Origin: an uncultured Dehalococcoidia bacterium
Lineage (GTDB): Bacteria; Chloroflexota; Dehalococcoidia; Lucifugimonadales; CATQGZ01
Length of the DNA: 64,000 nt
Reading direction: 5' to 3'
NCBI GenBank assembly: GCA_958295685.1
Contig: OY282365.1
Span: 2,108,001 to 2,172,000 of the forward strand
Below are positions 1-7,583 of the stretch, one piece after another. Every line of letters starts with the position of its first letter. Positions within the stretch are counted from its first letter, which is position 1. A program made the translations under genes and the position numbers. The notes below the pieces were generated by a model. That model was not told the origin of the DNA, made no database searches, and saw only the letters and a list, made by a program, of their open reading frames with translations.

Positions 1-818
1 AGGCCGAGCCCCGGCCATGCGAAGACGGTTTCGACCACTATGGTTCCCGTGACCAGACCGGCGAGGGTCAGGCCGGCGTAGGTGAGCGGCGCGATGAAGG
101 CGTTGCGCACGGCGTGCTTGAGTATAACGGAGTATCTGGAGGCGCCCTTGGCCCGGGCCAGCTTGATGTACTCGGCGTCCAGCACCTCGAGCATGGAGGA
201 TCTCATGAGCCTCAGCTGGCCTCCGGCCGAGGCCCAGCCCAGCGTTATCGCGGGGAGGACGTATGATCTCCAGCCCGCCTCCTTGCGCGAGGTCGGTAAC
301 CAGTCGGTGTTGAACTCGAACAGGCCGAGGTTTACGGTGATGCCCACGGCGAATATGAAGATCAGGACGATGCCGACCCAGAATGAGGGGGCGGCGTGTC
401 CGAACATGGCGAAGCTGCGGGAGAGGTAGTCCCAGGCGCTCCCGCGCGTCACGGCGGAGAGTATGCCGAGGGGGATCCCGATGATGATGGAGAAGCCGAA
501 GGCGACGACGGCCAGCTGGGCGCTGTTGGGCATTCTCTGCCACATCAGCTCGGTGACGGGGCGGCGCTGGAGTATGGAGTCGCCGAGGTCGCCTCTCATC
601 AGCTTTCCGAGGTAGATTACGTACTGGACGACTAGAGGCCTGTCGAGTCCGAAGTCTCGTCCCCAGGCGTCCCACTGTTCCTGGCTGGTCTGGGTCTGGT
701 CGCCGAGCAACAGGATGCGGGGGTCTCCGGTCATTCGTGCGAGGATGAAGACCATAACGGTTACCGCCAGCAGTGTGACGACGGCGGTTATCGCGCGGCG
801 GATCAGGAATTGTCTCAT
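1..818 (-). CDS. Oligopeptide-type ABC transporter permease (DppB family), 3' end outside window
   Basis: Inner-membrane permease of a peptide/nickel-type ABC importer. I read the minus strand from the ATG at 818 (MRQFLIRRAITAVV) for about 272 codons without a stop; the gene leaves the window at base 1. Visible are the N-terminal transmembrane helix (VVTLLAVTVMVFILARM), the extracytoplasmic loop with GDLGDSILQRRPV, several further hydrophobic segments, and the cytoplasmic EAA loop (EYIKLARAKGASRYSV), which contacts the ATPase. The last visible residues (VETVFAWPGLG) match the usual position near the C-terminus of DppB proteins, so only about 40-50 residues should be missing. It is divergent from the amidohydrolase at 1085. 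A second, independent DppB-type gene lies at 30153. Confidence 0.9.
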   Translation of the reverse strand, partial: MRQFLIRRAITAVVTLLAVTVMVFILARMTGDPRILLLGDQTQTSQEQWDAWGRDFGLDRPLVVQYVIYLGKLMRGDLGDSILQRRPVTELMWQRMPNSAQLAVVAFGFSIIIGIPLGILSAVTRGSAWDYLSRSFAMFGHAAPSFWVGIVLIFIFAVGITVNLGLFEFNTDWLPTSRKEAGWRSYVLPAITLGWASAGGQLRLMRSSMLEVLDAEYIKLARAKGASRYSVILKHAVRNAFIAPLTYAGLTLAGLVTGTIVVETVFAWPGLG

Positions 819-1084
819 CTATCTATCGGCAGTAACCCGTCCTATGCCCCCAGTCTTCAAGACACGAGGGGGGTGGAGCCGTCAGTCTACACTGTTCGCA
901 CGGACAAGCATAGCGATACCCACGTGGGCGCGATCGGAGCGTGTGCGGCTAGGGATGGATTTCCGCGTTCGAGACCTTTGCATAACCGCTGTGCCGGGGC
1001 AGAAATGGAAGGCAGGGGCGCATTGGCGGCGCAACCCTTATACTATGGGCGCCGGAACGCACTTCTCACACGTCGGAGGCACGT

Positions 1085-2392
1085 ATGCCCAGCGATACCC
1101 GTCGATTCACTCTGCTCAAGGCCGGTGTCCTCATCGACGGCAGGGGCGGGCCGCCAATCGAGCGCGGGGCGGTGCTGATCAGGGACGGCAGGATCGCCGC
1201 CGCTGGGCCGGAGCGGGACGCGGCGGCGCCCGACGGCGCGCGGGTGCAGACGATCGAGTATCCCAGGATGACGCTGATGCCGGGGATGGTGGATGCCCAT
1301 ACCCACAGCAACGGGTTCGGTGACGGCCGCCCTGGGGACGAGTTGGCCGGTCTTCCCGACGAGGTTCTCACCCTTCAGTCGGCCCGGAACGCGCGGCTGA
1401 GCCTTCTGACGGGGGTGACGACCGTCCGCGAGAACGGTGCCAAGAACGCCACGACGCTCAGGCTTCGGGACGCGGTGGAGCAGGGGATCGCTGCCGGGCC
1501 GAGGATGGCGCTGTGCGGCCGCGCCGTGTCCATAATCGGGGGCCACATGAGCTACTTCGGGATAGAGTCGACCGGGCCGGACGAAGCCAGGGCCCACACT
1601 CGGCGGCTCATCAAGGAGGGCGCCGACTACATCAAGATCACCGCCACCGGCGGCAGCACCAGTACGTCGTTTCCGCTGCGGCCCTCGTTCGACGTGGACG
1701 AGCTCAGGGCTATTACCGGAGAGGCCCACAAGTTCGGCAAGCTGACGGCGGCCCACTGCACCTCGACTCAGGGGGTCGTCAACTCGCTCGACGCTGGCGT
1801 GGACATGATAATCCACTGCATCTTCAAGGAGCCGGACGGAGTCGATGGCTTCAGGGAGGACGTGGCGGAGCGGATAGGAGAGCAGGGCGCTTTCGTCAAT
1901 CCGACTCTGCACGTGTCCCGATCGGCCAACTGGGCCATCGAGCGGAGGAAGGCGGAGCGGGGGCTGACTCCGGCGGAGCAGGCGGAGCTCGACGAGGGCC
2001 GCCGCTCGCTTGATCGGAGGATGGATGACTGCCGACGCATGATCGAGATGGGCCTGAAGGTCGTCACCGGGTCGGATTCATCCTGGGGCAGCTACCCGTT
2101 GGGGAACACGCCCTACGAGACCGAGTGCCTGGCGATGGCGGGCTACTCGCCGATGCGCGCTCTGCTGTCCGTGACGCGGGACTCGGCGGTATCCATCGGC
2201 ATGGGAGACCGTGTGGGAACGCTGGAGCCTGGCAAGGAGGCGGACGTGATCGTCGTGAACGGCAACCCGGCAGAGGACGTCGGGGCGCTGTGGAATGTGG
2301 TCGACGTCTTTCTCGGGGGCCGCAGGGTGGACAGGGGGTCCGAGGAGTCCCGCGCAGGCATCCGGCAGCAGCCCCCGGCCTGTGACGGCTGA
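1085..2392 (+). CDS. Metal-dependent amidohydrolase
   Basis: Cytoplasmic hydrolase of the amidohydrolase superfamily, in the branch with imidazolonepropionase and Xaa-Pro dipeptidase-like enzymes; the substrate cannot be read from sequence. 435 residues, normal length. Metal ligands in order: DAHTH (about residue 70), the lysine of YIKITATGG (candidate carboxylated lysine, about residue 180), AAHCTS (about 222), IIHC (about 242) and GSDSSWG (about 330). The C-terminus carries the small beta-sandwich typical of the family (GTLEPGKEADVIVVNGNP). The start is fixed by GGAGG at 1075-1079, 5 bases before the ATG. A -10-like TATACT lies at 1039-1044. A decayed paralogue follows directly, so this looks like a former tandem duplication. 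Confidence 0.88.
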   Translation: MPSDTRRFTLLKAGVLIDGRGGPPIERGAVLIRDGRIAAAGPERDAAAPDGARVQTIEYPRMTLMPGMVDAHTHSNGFGDGRPGDELAGLPDEVLTLQSARNARLSLLTGVTTVRENGAKNATTLRLRDAVEQGIAAGPRMALCGRAVSIIGGHMSYFGIESTGPDEARAHTRRLIKEGADYIKITATGGSTSTSFPLRPSFDVDELRAITGEAHKFGKLTAAHCTSTQGVVNSLDAGVDMIIHCIFKEPDGVDGFREDVAERIGEQGAFVNPTLHVSRSANWAIERRKAERGLTPAEQAELDEGRRSLDRRMDDCRRMIEMGLKVVTGSDSSWGSYPLGNTPYETECLAMAGYSPMRALLSVTRDSAVSIGMGDRVGTLEPGKEADVIVVNGNPAEDVGALWNVVDVFLGGRRVDRGSEESRAGIRQQPPACDG

Positions 2393-2405
2393 ACGAGGCG
2401 CGGGA

Positions 2406-2777
2406 ATGGCTGGGGATGCCTGCTTCAGGCTCATCAGGGCGGCGCGGCTGATCGACGGCACGGGCTCGCCGCCACTGGAGCGCGGGGCCGTGCTGATCCA
2501 GGGAGACACAATCAGGGCCGTGGGCCCTGCGGCGTCCGTCACTTCGCCGTAGGCGCGTCCGTCGAGGAGTTCGACTACGCCGGCGGCGCTGACCTCCGCG
2601 ACGGGCGACTCCGCCAGGTCATGCGGCGTTGACGACCGTGTCGGGGTCCTGGCGCCCGGCAAGCTGGCCGACGTTCTGGTGGTGGACGGCGACCCGTCGC
2701 GGGACATCGGGGCGCTGTGGAGCGTGGTCGACGTCTTCAAGGGAGGCGTCCGGGTGGACCGGCGGGACGCGGTGTAG
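2406..2777 (+). pseudogene. Amidohydrolase remnant with large internal deletion
   Basis: Two ends of a second amidohydrolase survive without the catalytic middle. The N-terminal piece (2406-2552, MAGDACFRLIRAARLIDGTG) matches the start of the preceding gene but ends at TAG; its natural continuation VEEFDYAG is readable in another frame just after. From about 2585, in a third register, the text ALTSATGDSARSCGVDDRVG and then VLAPGKLADVLVVDGDP, ending at TAG 2775-2777, matches the last ~75 residues of the intact gene. Against the intact neighbour roughly 295 codons are missing and at least two frameshifts are present. All metal-binding residues are gone, so no hydrolase activity is possible. The last 41 bases overlap the convergent lipoprotein gene. 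Confidence 0.8.
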
Positions 2778-4317
2778 GCGTCTCCCGGATGCGCACCATC
2801 ATCTTGTCCCCGTTCTGCCACGGCTGCGACGACACCGCCCAGTTCAGCGTGTGGTTCGCCGCGTCCACCGTCGCGTCGGAAACGTTCAAGGATAGAGACG
2901 CCGAGCCGTCGAGGGCGATGAAGTCCACGACGTGGTTCGCGATGCCGTTGTGGGGAGTGAGCTTCAGCTTCACCGTGCCGGACTCCCACGCGATACGCTC
3001 GATGGTCGTCGACGCGGCGTTCGCGTCGGTGAATGTCTCCGGCTTCAGCACGCCGTTCGCGCTGTCAGCCGCCACCGCATTGCCGTCGGTGACGGGGTCG
3101 AAGAACAACTCGTGCAGCACACCCTCAGGCGCAGCGACCGTTACTGTCCATTCGTTGCTGATGACAAAGCCGCAGAGCGCGTAGGCGGGCCAGAGTTCCT
3201 TCAGGTCGAATCTATACTCACCTGCGGGAATCGGACGTGCAAGTTTGACCGCCTGATCGTACTTGATCTCGTCGTACGTTCCGTCTTTATTCCTGTCAAT
3301 AGGCGTTGAAGCACTGTCCTCAGTGTCGAATATGGATGAGTCACTGCCCTCAAGTCTGAGTGTTATCTTGGTATCAGGGTAACCGCCGTAGGCTTCTCTT
3401 CGATCGAGCACGGTGCCTGCGGGCTGACCGGAGACGAGACTTGGGTCGATATTCCAAACAGTGAAGGGTCTCCCCCTTTCCTCTGGGAAGCTGCGTTGGT
3501 TGCGAATGTGCCTGTACTTTTCCAAGACACACACTCTGTATGCTTCCGACCCGTCGCCGCCGTCAAGCTCAGCGGTAACCCCTGTGATCCGCTTCTTCAG
3601 GTTGCCGAGGGTGGTCGTTTCCGTAGGAGGCGGCACGTCCAGCAGGAACTCCCGGCTGTCGCCGGTTGAACTCGTGCTCGTGGCGGCGGGGAGCCAAGCC
3701 TTGTACGTCTTGCTGTGCAGGCTGTAGCGGTCGTCGGAAAAGTGGCGGTCCCCCAACGCTAGAAGAAGATGGTCCGGAAGCTGAAGCTGCCCATCAAGAA
3801 GAGCCCCAAATCCACTGCCGACACCATACAGGAAGATGATTGCCTCCCTGTCATCCCATTGATCGTCTCGCTCCGCAAGGATGACGGCCTTCGCATCATT
3901 GGCCTCGCTGTTCGTATCGTAGGATCTGCCATCGACCCACACCGCCACGATGCCGGTCGGGCCTGTGCCCTTCAGGTACTCGCTCACGGTGAGGTCGAAT
4001 TTCAGCGCCACAGCGTACTTGCTGTCGGCATCGACGACTACCTCCGAAGAGAACGAGGTCATCGCCGCCCTGACGACCACGGAGCTTTCGATAATCTTCT
4101 CCTCAATCAAGGAGTCTCCAGCGTAGAGTGGGAGCGCTAAGTCTCCAGAGATTGGAGAGGGTGGTGCAGTAGTCATAATAGTTGCAGGCTGTGCTCCTTC
4201 CGCTGAAGGCGAGAGCGTGGGGGGTTCACCTACCTGTGCTGCCGGATCATCGCTCCTCGTGACCAGGCCGCAGGCGAGCAGGATGACGACCATCGGAATG
4301 AGTATTATGCGTATCAT
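2737..4317 (-). CDS. Putative surface lipoprotein of unknown function
   Basis: 526 residues. The N-terminus (MIRIILIPMVVILLACGL) is a lipoprotein signal with lipobox LLAC, so the mature protein should be lipid-anchored outside the cytoplasmic membrane, followed by a Pro/Ser/Thr-rich linker. The middle (residues about 60-220) holds a beta-rich segment with VVVRAAMTSFSSEVVV and YLKGTGPTGIVAVWVDGRSY. The C-terminal ~120 residues (GVLHELFFDPVTDG to GDKMMVRIRE) form a module that I recall as common in Dehalococcoidia surface proteins carrying FN3 domains. No catalytic motif is visible. Codon composition is less GC-rich than in flanking genes. The 3' end overlaps the amidohydrolase pseudogene on the other strand. 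An FN3 scrap lies just upstream. Confidence 0.7.
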   Translation of the reverse strand: MIRIILIPMVVILLACGLVTRSDDPAAQVGEPPTLSPSAEGAQPATIMTTAPPSPISGDLALPLYAGDSLIEEKIIESSVVVRAAMTSFSSEVVVDADSKYAVALKFDLTVSEYLKGTGPTGIVAVWVDGRSYDTNSEANDAKAVILAERDDQWDDREAIIFLYGVGSGFGALLDGQLQLPDHLLLALGDRHFSDDRYSLHSKTYKAWLPAATSTSSTGDSREFLLDVPPPTETTTLGNLKKRITGVTAELDGGDGSEAYRVCVLEKYRHIRNQRSFPEERGRPFTVWNIDPSLVSGQPAGTVLDRREAYGGYPDTKITLRLEGSDSSIFDTEDSASTPIDRNKDGTYDEIKYDQAVKLARPIPAGEYRFDLKELWPAYALCGFVISNEWTVTVAAPEGVLHELFFDPVTDGNAVAADSANGVLKPETFTDANAASTTIERIAWESGTVKLKLTPHNGIANHVVDFIALDGSASLSLNVSDATVDAANHTLNWAVSSQPWQNGDKMMVRIRETPTPRPAGPPGRLP

Positions 4318-4560
4318 CTTTTTGGGCGTCGGCGCGTCGAAGCACTGTGTCCGACCAGTCGGAGTGTAGCTGCGGGGAGCCGTGCTGCTTCAATGCACGG
4401 ACATTGAAGCGGTATCTTGTGTCGGGGGTCAGCCCGACGACCTCGGCCGACTCGCCGGAGATCGTGGTCTGCTGTGAGCCCCGCTTCAGGGGCAGCAACC
4501 GCGTCAGCCCCGCGTGCCATCGGCGGCTGCGGAGCGGCCCCGGCGTGGGAAGGCCGGGGC
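4318..4560 (-). pseudogene. Fibronectin type III domain remnant
   Basis: A stretch on the minus strand, without a convincing start codon, translates as the second half of an FN3 domain: RWHAGLTRLLPLKRGSQQ, then TTISGESAEVVGLTPDTRYR, then FNVRALKQHG and SDWSDTVL. The core GLTPDTRYRFNVRA is the classic E-F-G strand signature. The frame then runs uselessly into the start of the downstream lipoprotein gene. I read it as the leftover of a larger FN3-bearing surface protein, possibly once joined to that lipoprotein, whose C-terminal module usually accompanies FN3 repeats. Confidence 0.5.
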
Positions 4561-4588
4561 CGCTCGAGGCAAACCGGGAGGCTTGGGG

Positions 4589-5440
4589 CTATCGCTCGAT
4601 GGGGGCGCCTACGATGCTGCCGTACTCGGTCCAGGAGCCGTCGTAGTTTCTGACCTTGCCGTAGCCGAGTATCTGTGTGAGGACGAACCAGGTGTGGGAG
4701 GAGCGTTCGCCGATGCGGCAGTATGCGATGGTCTCCGTGTCGGGTGTGATCCCCTTGCCGCCGTAGATTTCTCTGAGTTCTTCCACGGACTTGAAGGTGC
4801 CGTCCGCCTCGTTGACGGCGCTGAGCCAGGGTATGTTGGCCGCGCCTGGGATGTGTCCGCCGCGCTGGGAGCCTTCTTGGGGCAGGTTTGCCGGGGCGAG
4901 GAGCTCGCCGCTGAACTCTGCCGGGGCGCGGACGTCGACCAGCCCGACGTTGTTGGGGGTGGAGGCGACGTTCAGGACGTAGTCGCGGGTGGCGCGTATG
5001 CTGGTGTCGGGCTCGCCGACGTCGTAGGTTCGGGCGGGGTATGACGGCGCCTCGGTGGTGGTGGGGCGTCCCTCCGCGATCCACTTCTGCCTGCCGCCGT
5101 TCATGATCTTGAGACTCTCGTGTCCGAACATCCTCATCTGCCAGAAGGCGTAGGTGGCGAACCAGTTGTTGTTGTCGCCGTAGAGGATCACGGTGGTGCT
5201 GCGATCGATGCCGGACTCTCCGAGCAGCTTTCGCATCTGGTCCTTGTCGAGGATGTCCCTTCTGAGTGTGTCGTTGAGCTGGGTGGTCCAGTTCCATCCG
5301 ACGGCGCCGGGCACGTGTCCCTGGTCGTAGGCGAGCGTGTCGACGTCCACCTCGACCAGTCGGACGCCGCTGCCGCTTCCGTGTTCTGCGACCCAGTCGG
5401 TCTCCACTATCGATTCCGGGTGTGCTACGCGAGCGGGCAT
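4589..5440 (-). CDS. Thiosulfate/3-mercaptopyruvate sulfurtransferase (tandem rhodanese)
   Basis: 283 residues, the usual size of two-domain rhodaneses. The enzyme moves a sulfane sulfur onto a catalytic cysteine and then to an acceptor. Domain 1 (residues about 10-125) is the inactive structural copy: its loop position reads VILYGDNNNWFATYAFWQ, without cysteine. Domain 2 (about 150-280) holds the active loop AYCRIGERSSHTW, with Cys inside a CRIGERS loop, and the closing RNYDGSWTEYGS typical of the family. The start ATG at 5440 follows AAGGAGGAAAC on the minus strand, just downstream of a CAAGC/CAAAC simple repeat. It is transcribed after the PaREP1-like and ThiF-like genes upstream, suggesting a sulfur-transfer unit. 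Confidence 0.9.
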   Translation of the reverse strand: MPARVAHPESIVETDWVAEHGSGSGVRLVEVDVDTLAYDQGHVPGAVGWNWTTQLNDTLRRDILDKDQMRKLLGESGIDRSTTVILYGDNNNWFATYAFWQMRMFGHESLKIMNGGRQKWIAEGRPTTTEAPSYPARTYDVGEPDTSIRATRDYVLNVASTPNNVGLVDVRAPAEFSGELLAPANLPQEGSQRGGHIPGAANIPWLSAVNEADGTFKSVEELREIYGGKGITPDTETIAYCRIGERSSHTWFVLTQILGYGKVRNYDGSWTEYGSIVGAPIER

Positions 5441-5515
5441 TTTTCAGTTTCCTCCTTGGTTTGGCTTGGCTTGGTTTGGTTGTGAGGGTCTCACCGTGTA
5501 TTCGCTGGGCGTGTT

Positions 5516-5887
5516 CTATCCGGGCAAGCGCGCCGCGGCCGTCTTCATGGCGTCTATGAACTCGCGGGCGGCTTCGATGCCTCGCTTCACGCCTCTCTCG
5601 CTGAGATAGCCTTCGTAGAAGTTGGCGTGGAGTCCATTCATTGCGGTCAGTCTGAGCTCGTTCCCGTCGGGGTCCGGAGTCAGCTCTATCAGCTTCTCCG
5701 CGTTGAGGTTGAGGTTTCTGTGTGAGCCGGAGGGCCAGCCCTGTTCTTTGGCGACGGAGTTCACGAAGTGCGCGACCGCTCCCCACGCCTTTTCAGATGC
5801 CTGAAGCAGGTCACCTGTCCGCAACTCATCCTGGGCGTGGTCGAGGAGGCGGTCGCTGATTTCTCTATGCTGCGTCGCGGTAGCCAT
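5516..5887 (-). CDS. PaREP1/HEPN-like small helical protein
   Basis: 123 residues, predicted mostly helical. The segment LLQASEKAWGAVAHFVNSVA (residues about 27-46) matches the pattern of PaREP1-type HEPN-fold proteins, in which two long helices carry a conserved Ser-Glu-Lys-x-Trp-Gly/Ala core. No R-x4-6-H RNase motif is evident (closest is SHRNLN), so I do not call a nuclease. It lies between a ThiF/MoeB-like adenylyltransferase (stop 5892, 4 bases before this start at 5887) and a rhodanese, so it is very probably co-transcribed with both and may serve as a scaffold or regulator for sulfur transfer. That role is inference from position only. Confidence 0.65.
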   Translation of the reverse strand: MATATQHREISDRLLDHAQDELRTGDLLQASEKAWGAVAHFVNSVAKEQGWPSGSHRNLNLNAEKLIELTPDPDGNELRLTAMNGLHANFYEGYLSERGVKRGIEAAREFIDAMKTAAARLPG

Positions 5888-5891
5888 GCTA

Positions 5892-6731
5892 TCAGGCGCT
5901 CTGGACGGCCATGTTCGGGACGCCGCAGAAGGCCTCGTAGTCGATCAGTTCGGTGACCGTGGGGTTGTCGCCGCACACGGGGCATTCGGGGTTTCTGCGT
6001 ATTTTGACGGTACGGAACTCCATTTCGAGGGCGTCGATGAGCAGTAGGCGGCTGGCGAGGGATCTGCCGATTCCGAGGATGAGCTTCACGGTCTCGGTCG
6101 CCTGTATGGTGCCGACCATTCCCGGGAGCATGCCGAGCACTCCGGCCTCGGCGCATGAGGGTACCTCTCCTGGCGGTGGGGGTGTGGGGAAGAGGCATCG
6201 GTAGCAGCCCTGTCCGGGGAGGAACACCGTGGAGTGACCGTCGAACATCAGGATGCTGCCGTCGACGAGCGGCTTGCCGCTGAGGTATGCGGCGTCGTTC
6301 ACGAGGTAGCGGGCGGGGAAGTTGTCGGCTCCGTTGACGATCACGTCGTATCCGGCCATGATGCCCATGGCGTTGGCCGAGGAAATGGGTTCTTCGTGGA
6401 TGGCGACGTCGAGGTCGGGGTTGTATGCCAGCAGGGTCTCCCGCGCGGACTCCACCTTGGGCCGTCCGACATCGTCGTTGTGGTGGAGGATCTGCCGCTG
6501 GAGGTTGGTCACGTCCACCGTGTCGAAGTCGACGATGCCGACCGTTCCGACTCCGGCGAGGGCGAGGTATATGGAGATTGGGGAGCCGAGGCCTCCGGCG
6601 CCGACGACCAGTACGCTGGAGTCTAGGAGCTTGCGCTGTCCGGCGCTGCCCACCTGGGGCATGATGATGTGTCTGCTGTAGCGGCTCACCTGGTAGGGGG
6701 TGAGCGGTCTGGCCCGGGTCTCGATTGCCAC
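5892..6731 (-). CDS. ThiF/MoeB/HesA-family adenylyltransferase
   Basis: 279 residues. E1-like enzyme that adenylates the C-terminal glycine of a ubiquitin-like sulfur carrier (MoaD/ThiS type) so that it can accept sulfur. Residues about 38-62 hold the nucleotide-binding GAGGLGSPISIYLALAGVG, followed by DFDTVDVTNLQRQ and the arginine finger/helix NLQRQILH. Zinc-binding pairs are visible as CYRCLF (about 178-183) and CPVCG near the C-terminus. Catalytic-loop Cys candidates lie in PSCAEAG. The start is GTG at 6731, with GGAGGAA at the proper distance. No separate ThiS/MoaD carrier gene is in the window. A promoter TTGAAG-N17-TATACT lies upstream. Substrate could be molybdopterin, thiamine or cysteine/thioamide pathways; the neighbouring rhodanese supplies a logical sulfur donor. 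Confidence 0.85.
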   Translation of the reverse strand: MAIETRARPLTPYQVSRYSRHIIMPQVGSAGQRKLLDSSVLVVGAGGLGSPISIYLALAGVGTVGIVDFDTVDVTNLQRQILHHNDDVGRPKVESARETLLAYNPDLDVAIHEEPISSANAMGIMAGYDVIVNGADNFPARYLVNDAAYLSGKPLVDGSILMFDGHSTVFLPGQGCYRCLFPTPPPPGEVPSCAEAGVLGMLPGMVGTIQATETVKLILGIGRSLASRLLLIDALEMEFRTVKIRRNPECPVCGDNPTVTELIDYEAFCGVPNMAVQSA

Positions 6732-6771
6732 CTGCTTATTCCTCCGGCGCAGATTCAGCGGCGCTCAGTTG

Positions 6772-6800
6772 AGTATATCAGGGCGAGTAGGGGTCTTCAA
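6772..6800 (-). promoter_or_regulatory. Promoter of the adenylyltransferase-sulfurtransferase operon
   Basis: On the minus strand, TTGAAG (6800-6795), a 17-base spacer and TATACT (6777-6772), about 40 bases upstream of the GTG start at 6731. It is the only good sigma70-type promoter seen before the three-gene unit. Confidence 0.6.
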
Positions 6801-6807
6801 ACGAAGG

Positions 6808-7085
6808 CCGTCCGCCACGAGGGGCGGCGGGGTGAATTTTTTGCCGAAGTGTCACATTTCAGGGGCATTTCGTAGCTGAGAGGGGCGATTTTGGCTGACA
6901 CTTTGCGACACTCATGCGACACTCATGCGACACTCATGCGACACTCATGCGACACCTATGCGACACTTTGCGACACTTATGCGACACTTATGCGACAGGC
7001 GATGCAGGAGTCCTGCGGGCTGTTCGTGGAGATGGGCTGGCTGTGTCATGGGGATACTCTAGCACAGCGGTTCGGTGCCGTCAAG
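6808..7085 (-). repeat. Type A repeat module, copy A1 (promoter, mini-ORF, 11-bp array, right arm)
   Basis: Reading the minus strand: TTGACG (7084-7079), 17-base spacer, TAGAGT, six bases, then ATG at 7049. A 34-codon frame (6945-7049) starting MTQPAHLHEQPAGLL and ending in the repeated pattern KCRISVA/KCRIGVA runs into an array of 11-bp units (TGTCGCATGAG type, plus-strand text GCGACACTCAT four times perfectly, then variants, 6898-6995). After the array come the conserved core CAGCTACGAAATGCC and the right arm AAATGTGACACTTCGGCAAA. From 6835 outward the text is the same as in copy A2 at 27.7 kb as far as GTGGCGGACGG. Here the array word is GTCGCA while the right arm still pairs with GTCACA. 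Confidence 0.8.
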
Positions 7086-7395
7086 GGGAGAGTTGTCAGT
7101 GGCTAGTGGCTAGTGGTCAGTGGGGAGAGGGATGGGAGGCGGGGGATTGTCTGAATCAGGATTCTCAGGATTGGAGGATTGTCAGGATTGGAAACTGGGG
7201 GCAAAGCCCCCAGACCCCCTGCCAGAGGGGGGACAGTGGTCAGTGGCGAGTGGTCAGAGCCCAGACCCCCTGCCAGAAGGGGGAGAACATCGCGCTGGGT
7301 AGCTGGCCGTACATGTCAGAGCCCAGACTTCTGCCAGAGGGAGGAGAACCCCTCTGGACTCCGCCTCATCAACTCTGAATAGTCACCCCCACACT
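7086..7395. repeat. REP-like palindromes and heptamer repeats
   Basis: Gene-free stretch before alaS. It holds heptamer-type GTGGCTA/GTGGTCA runs (7095-7125, 7232-7256), a GATTGTCAGGATTGG-type direct repeat (7143-7195), a perfect hairpin CTGGGGGC-AAA-GCCCCCAG (7195-7213), the adjacent CCCCCT-GCCAG-AGGGGG (7215-7231), and two further partial copies of the CCCTGCCAGA...GGGGAGAAC unit (7262-7290, 7325-7360). The same words recur in plus orientation near 18.7, 19.3, 19.4 and 62.2-62.35 kb. Confidence 0.65.
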
Positions 7396-7397
7396 CC

Positions 7398-7455
7398 ACG
7401 AAATCGCCCTCAGCTACGAGATGGAACAAATGGGACAGTTTCGGCGAGAACCCCA
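7398..7455 (+). repeat. Truncated type B module (right part only)
   Basis: CACGAAATCGCCCTCAGCTA, then CGAGATGGAACAAATGGGACAG and TTTCGGCGAGAA: the core and right arm of the type B modules at 19.0, 41.2 and 62.0 kb, without promoter or left arm. The following 25 bases (to about 7480) match, in reverse complement, GCGGCCTCGTCTGAGGGCGCGG near 27.82 kb downstream of copy A2. Confidence 0.6.
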
Positions 7456-7502
7456 GGCCCGCGCCCTCAGACGAGGCCGCCCCGGTCACCCGCCCACCGA
7501 AA

Positions 7503-7532
7503 TTGACCCTGTTTGAGAACATGCCCTACAAT
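7503..7532 (+). promoter_or_regulatory. Promoter upstream of alaS
   Basis: TTGACC (7503-7508), 18-base spacer, TACAAT (7527-7532), about 52 bases before the alaS ATG. It follows the repeat cluster directly. Confidence 0.5.
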
Positions 7533-7583
7533 CTGACAGACCCACACACACCGAACCCGCGGCATTGCCGCCAGTAGAGGCCC

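Noticed and set aside
2550..2552. Stop in the amidohydrolase remnant as a recoding event
   Set aside because: It is TAG, and the downstream text is in other frames with most of the protein missing, so it is ordinary decay.
4314..5786. 490-codon frame antisense-side shadow over the sulfurtransferase
   Set aside because: Same strand but wrong register relative to the rhodanese, Arg-rich, no motif; only the FN3 scrap in a third register is meaningful.
6898..6995. CRISPR-like array
   Set aside because: Units are 11 bp with no spacers, no cas genes nearby, and the array is one arm of a dispersed module.
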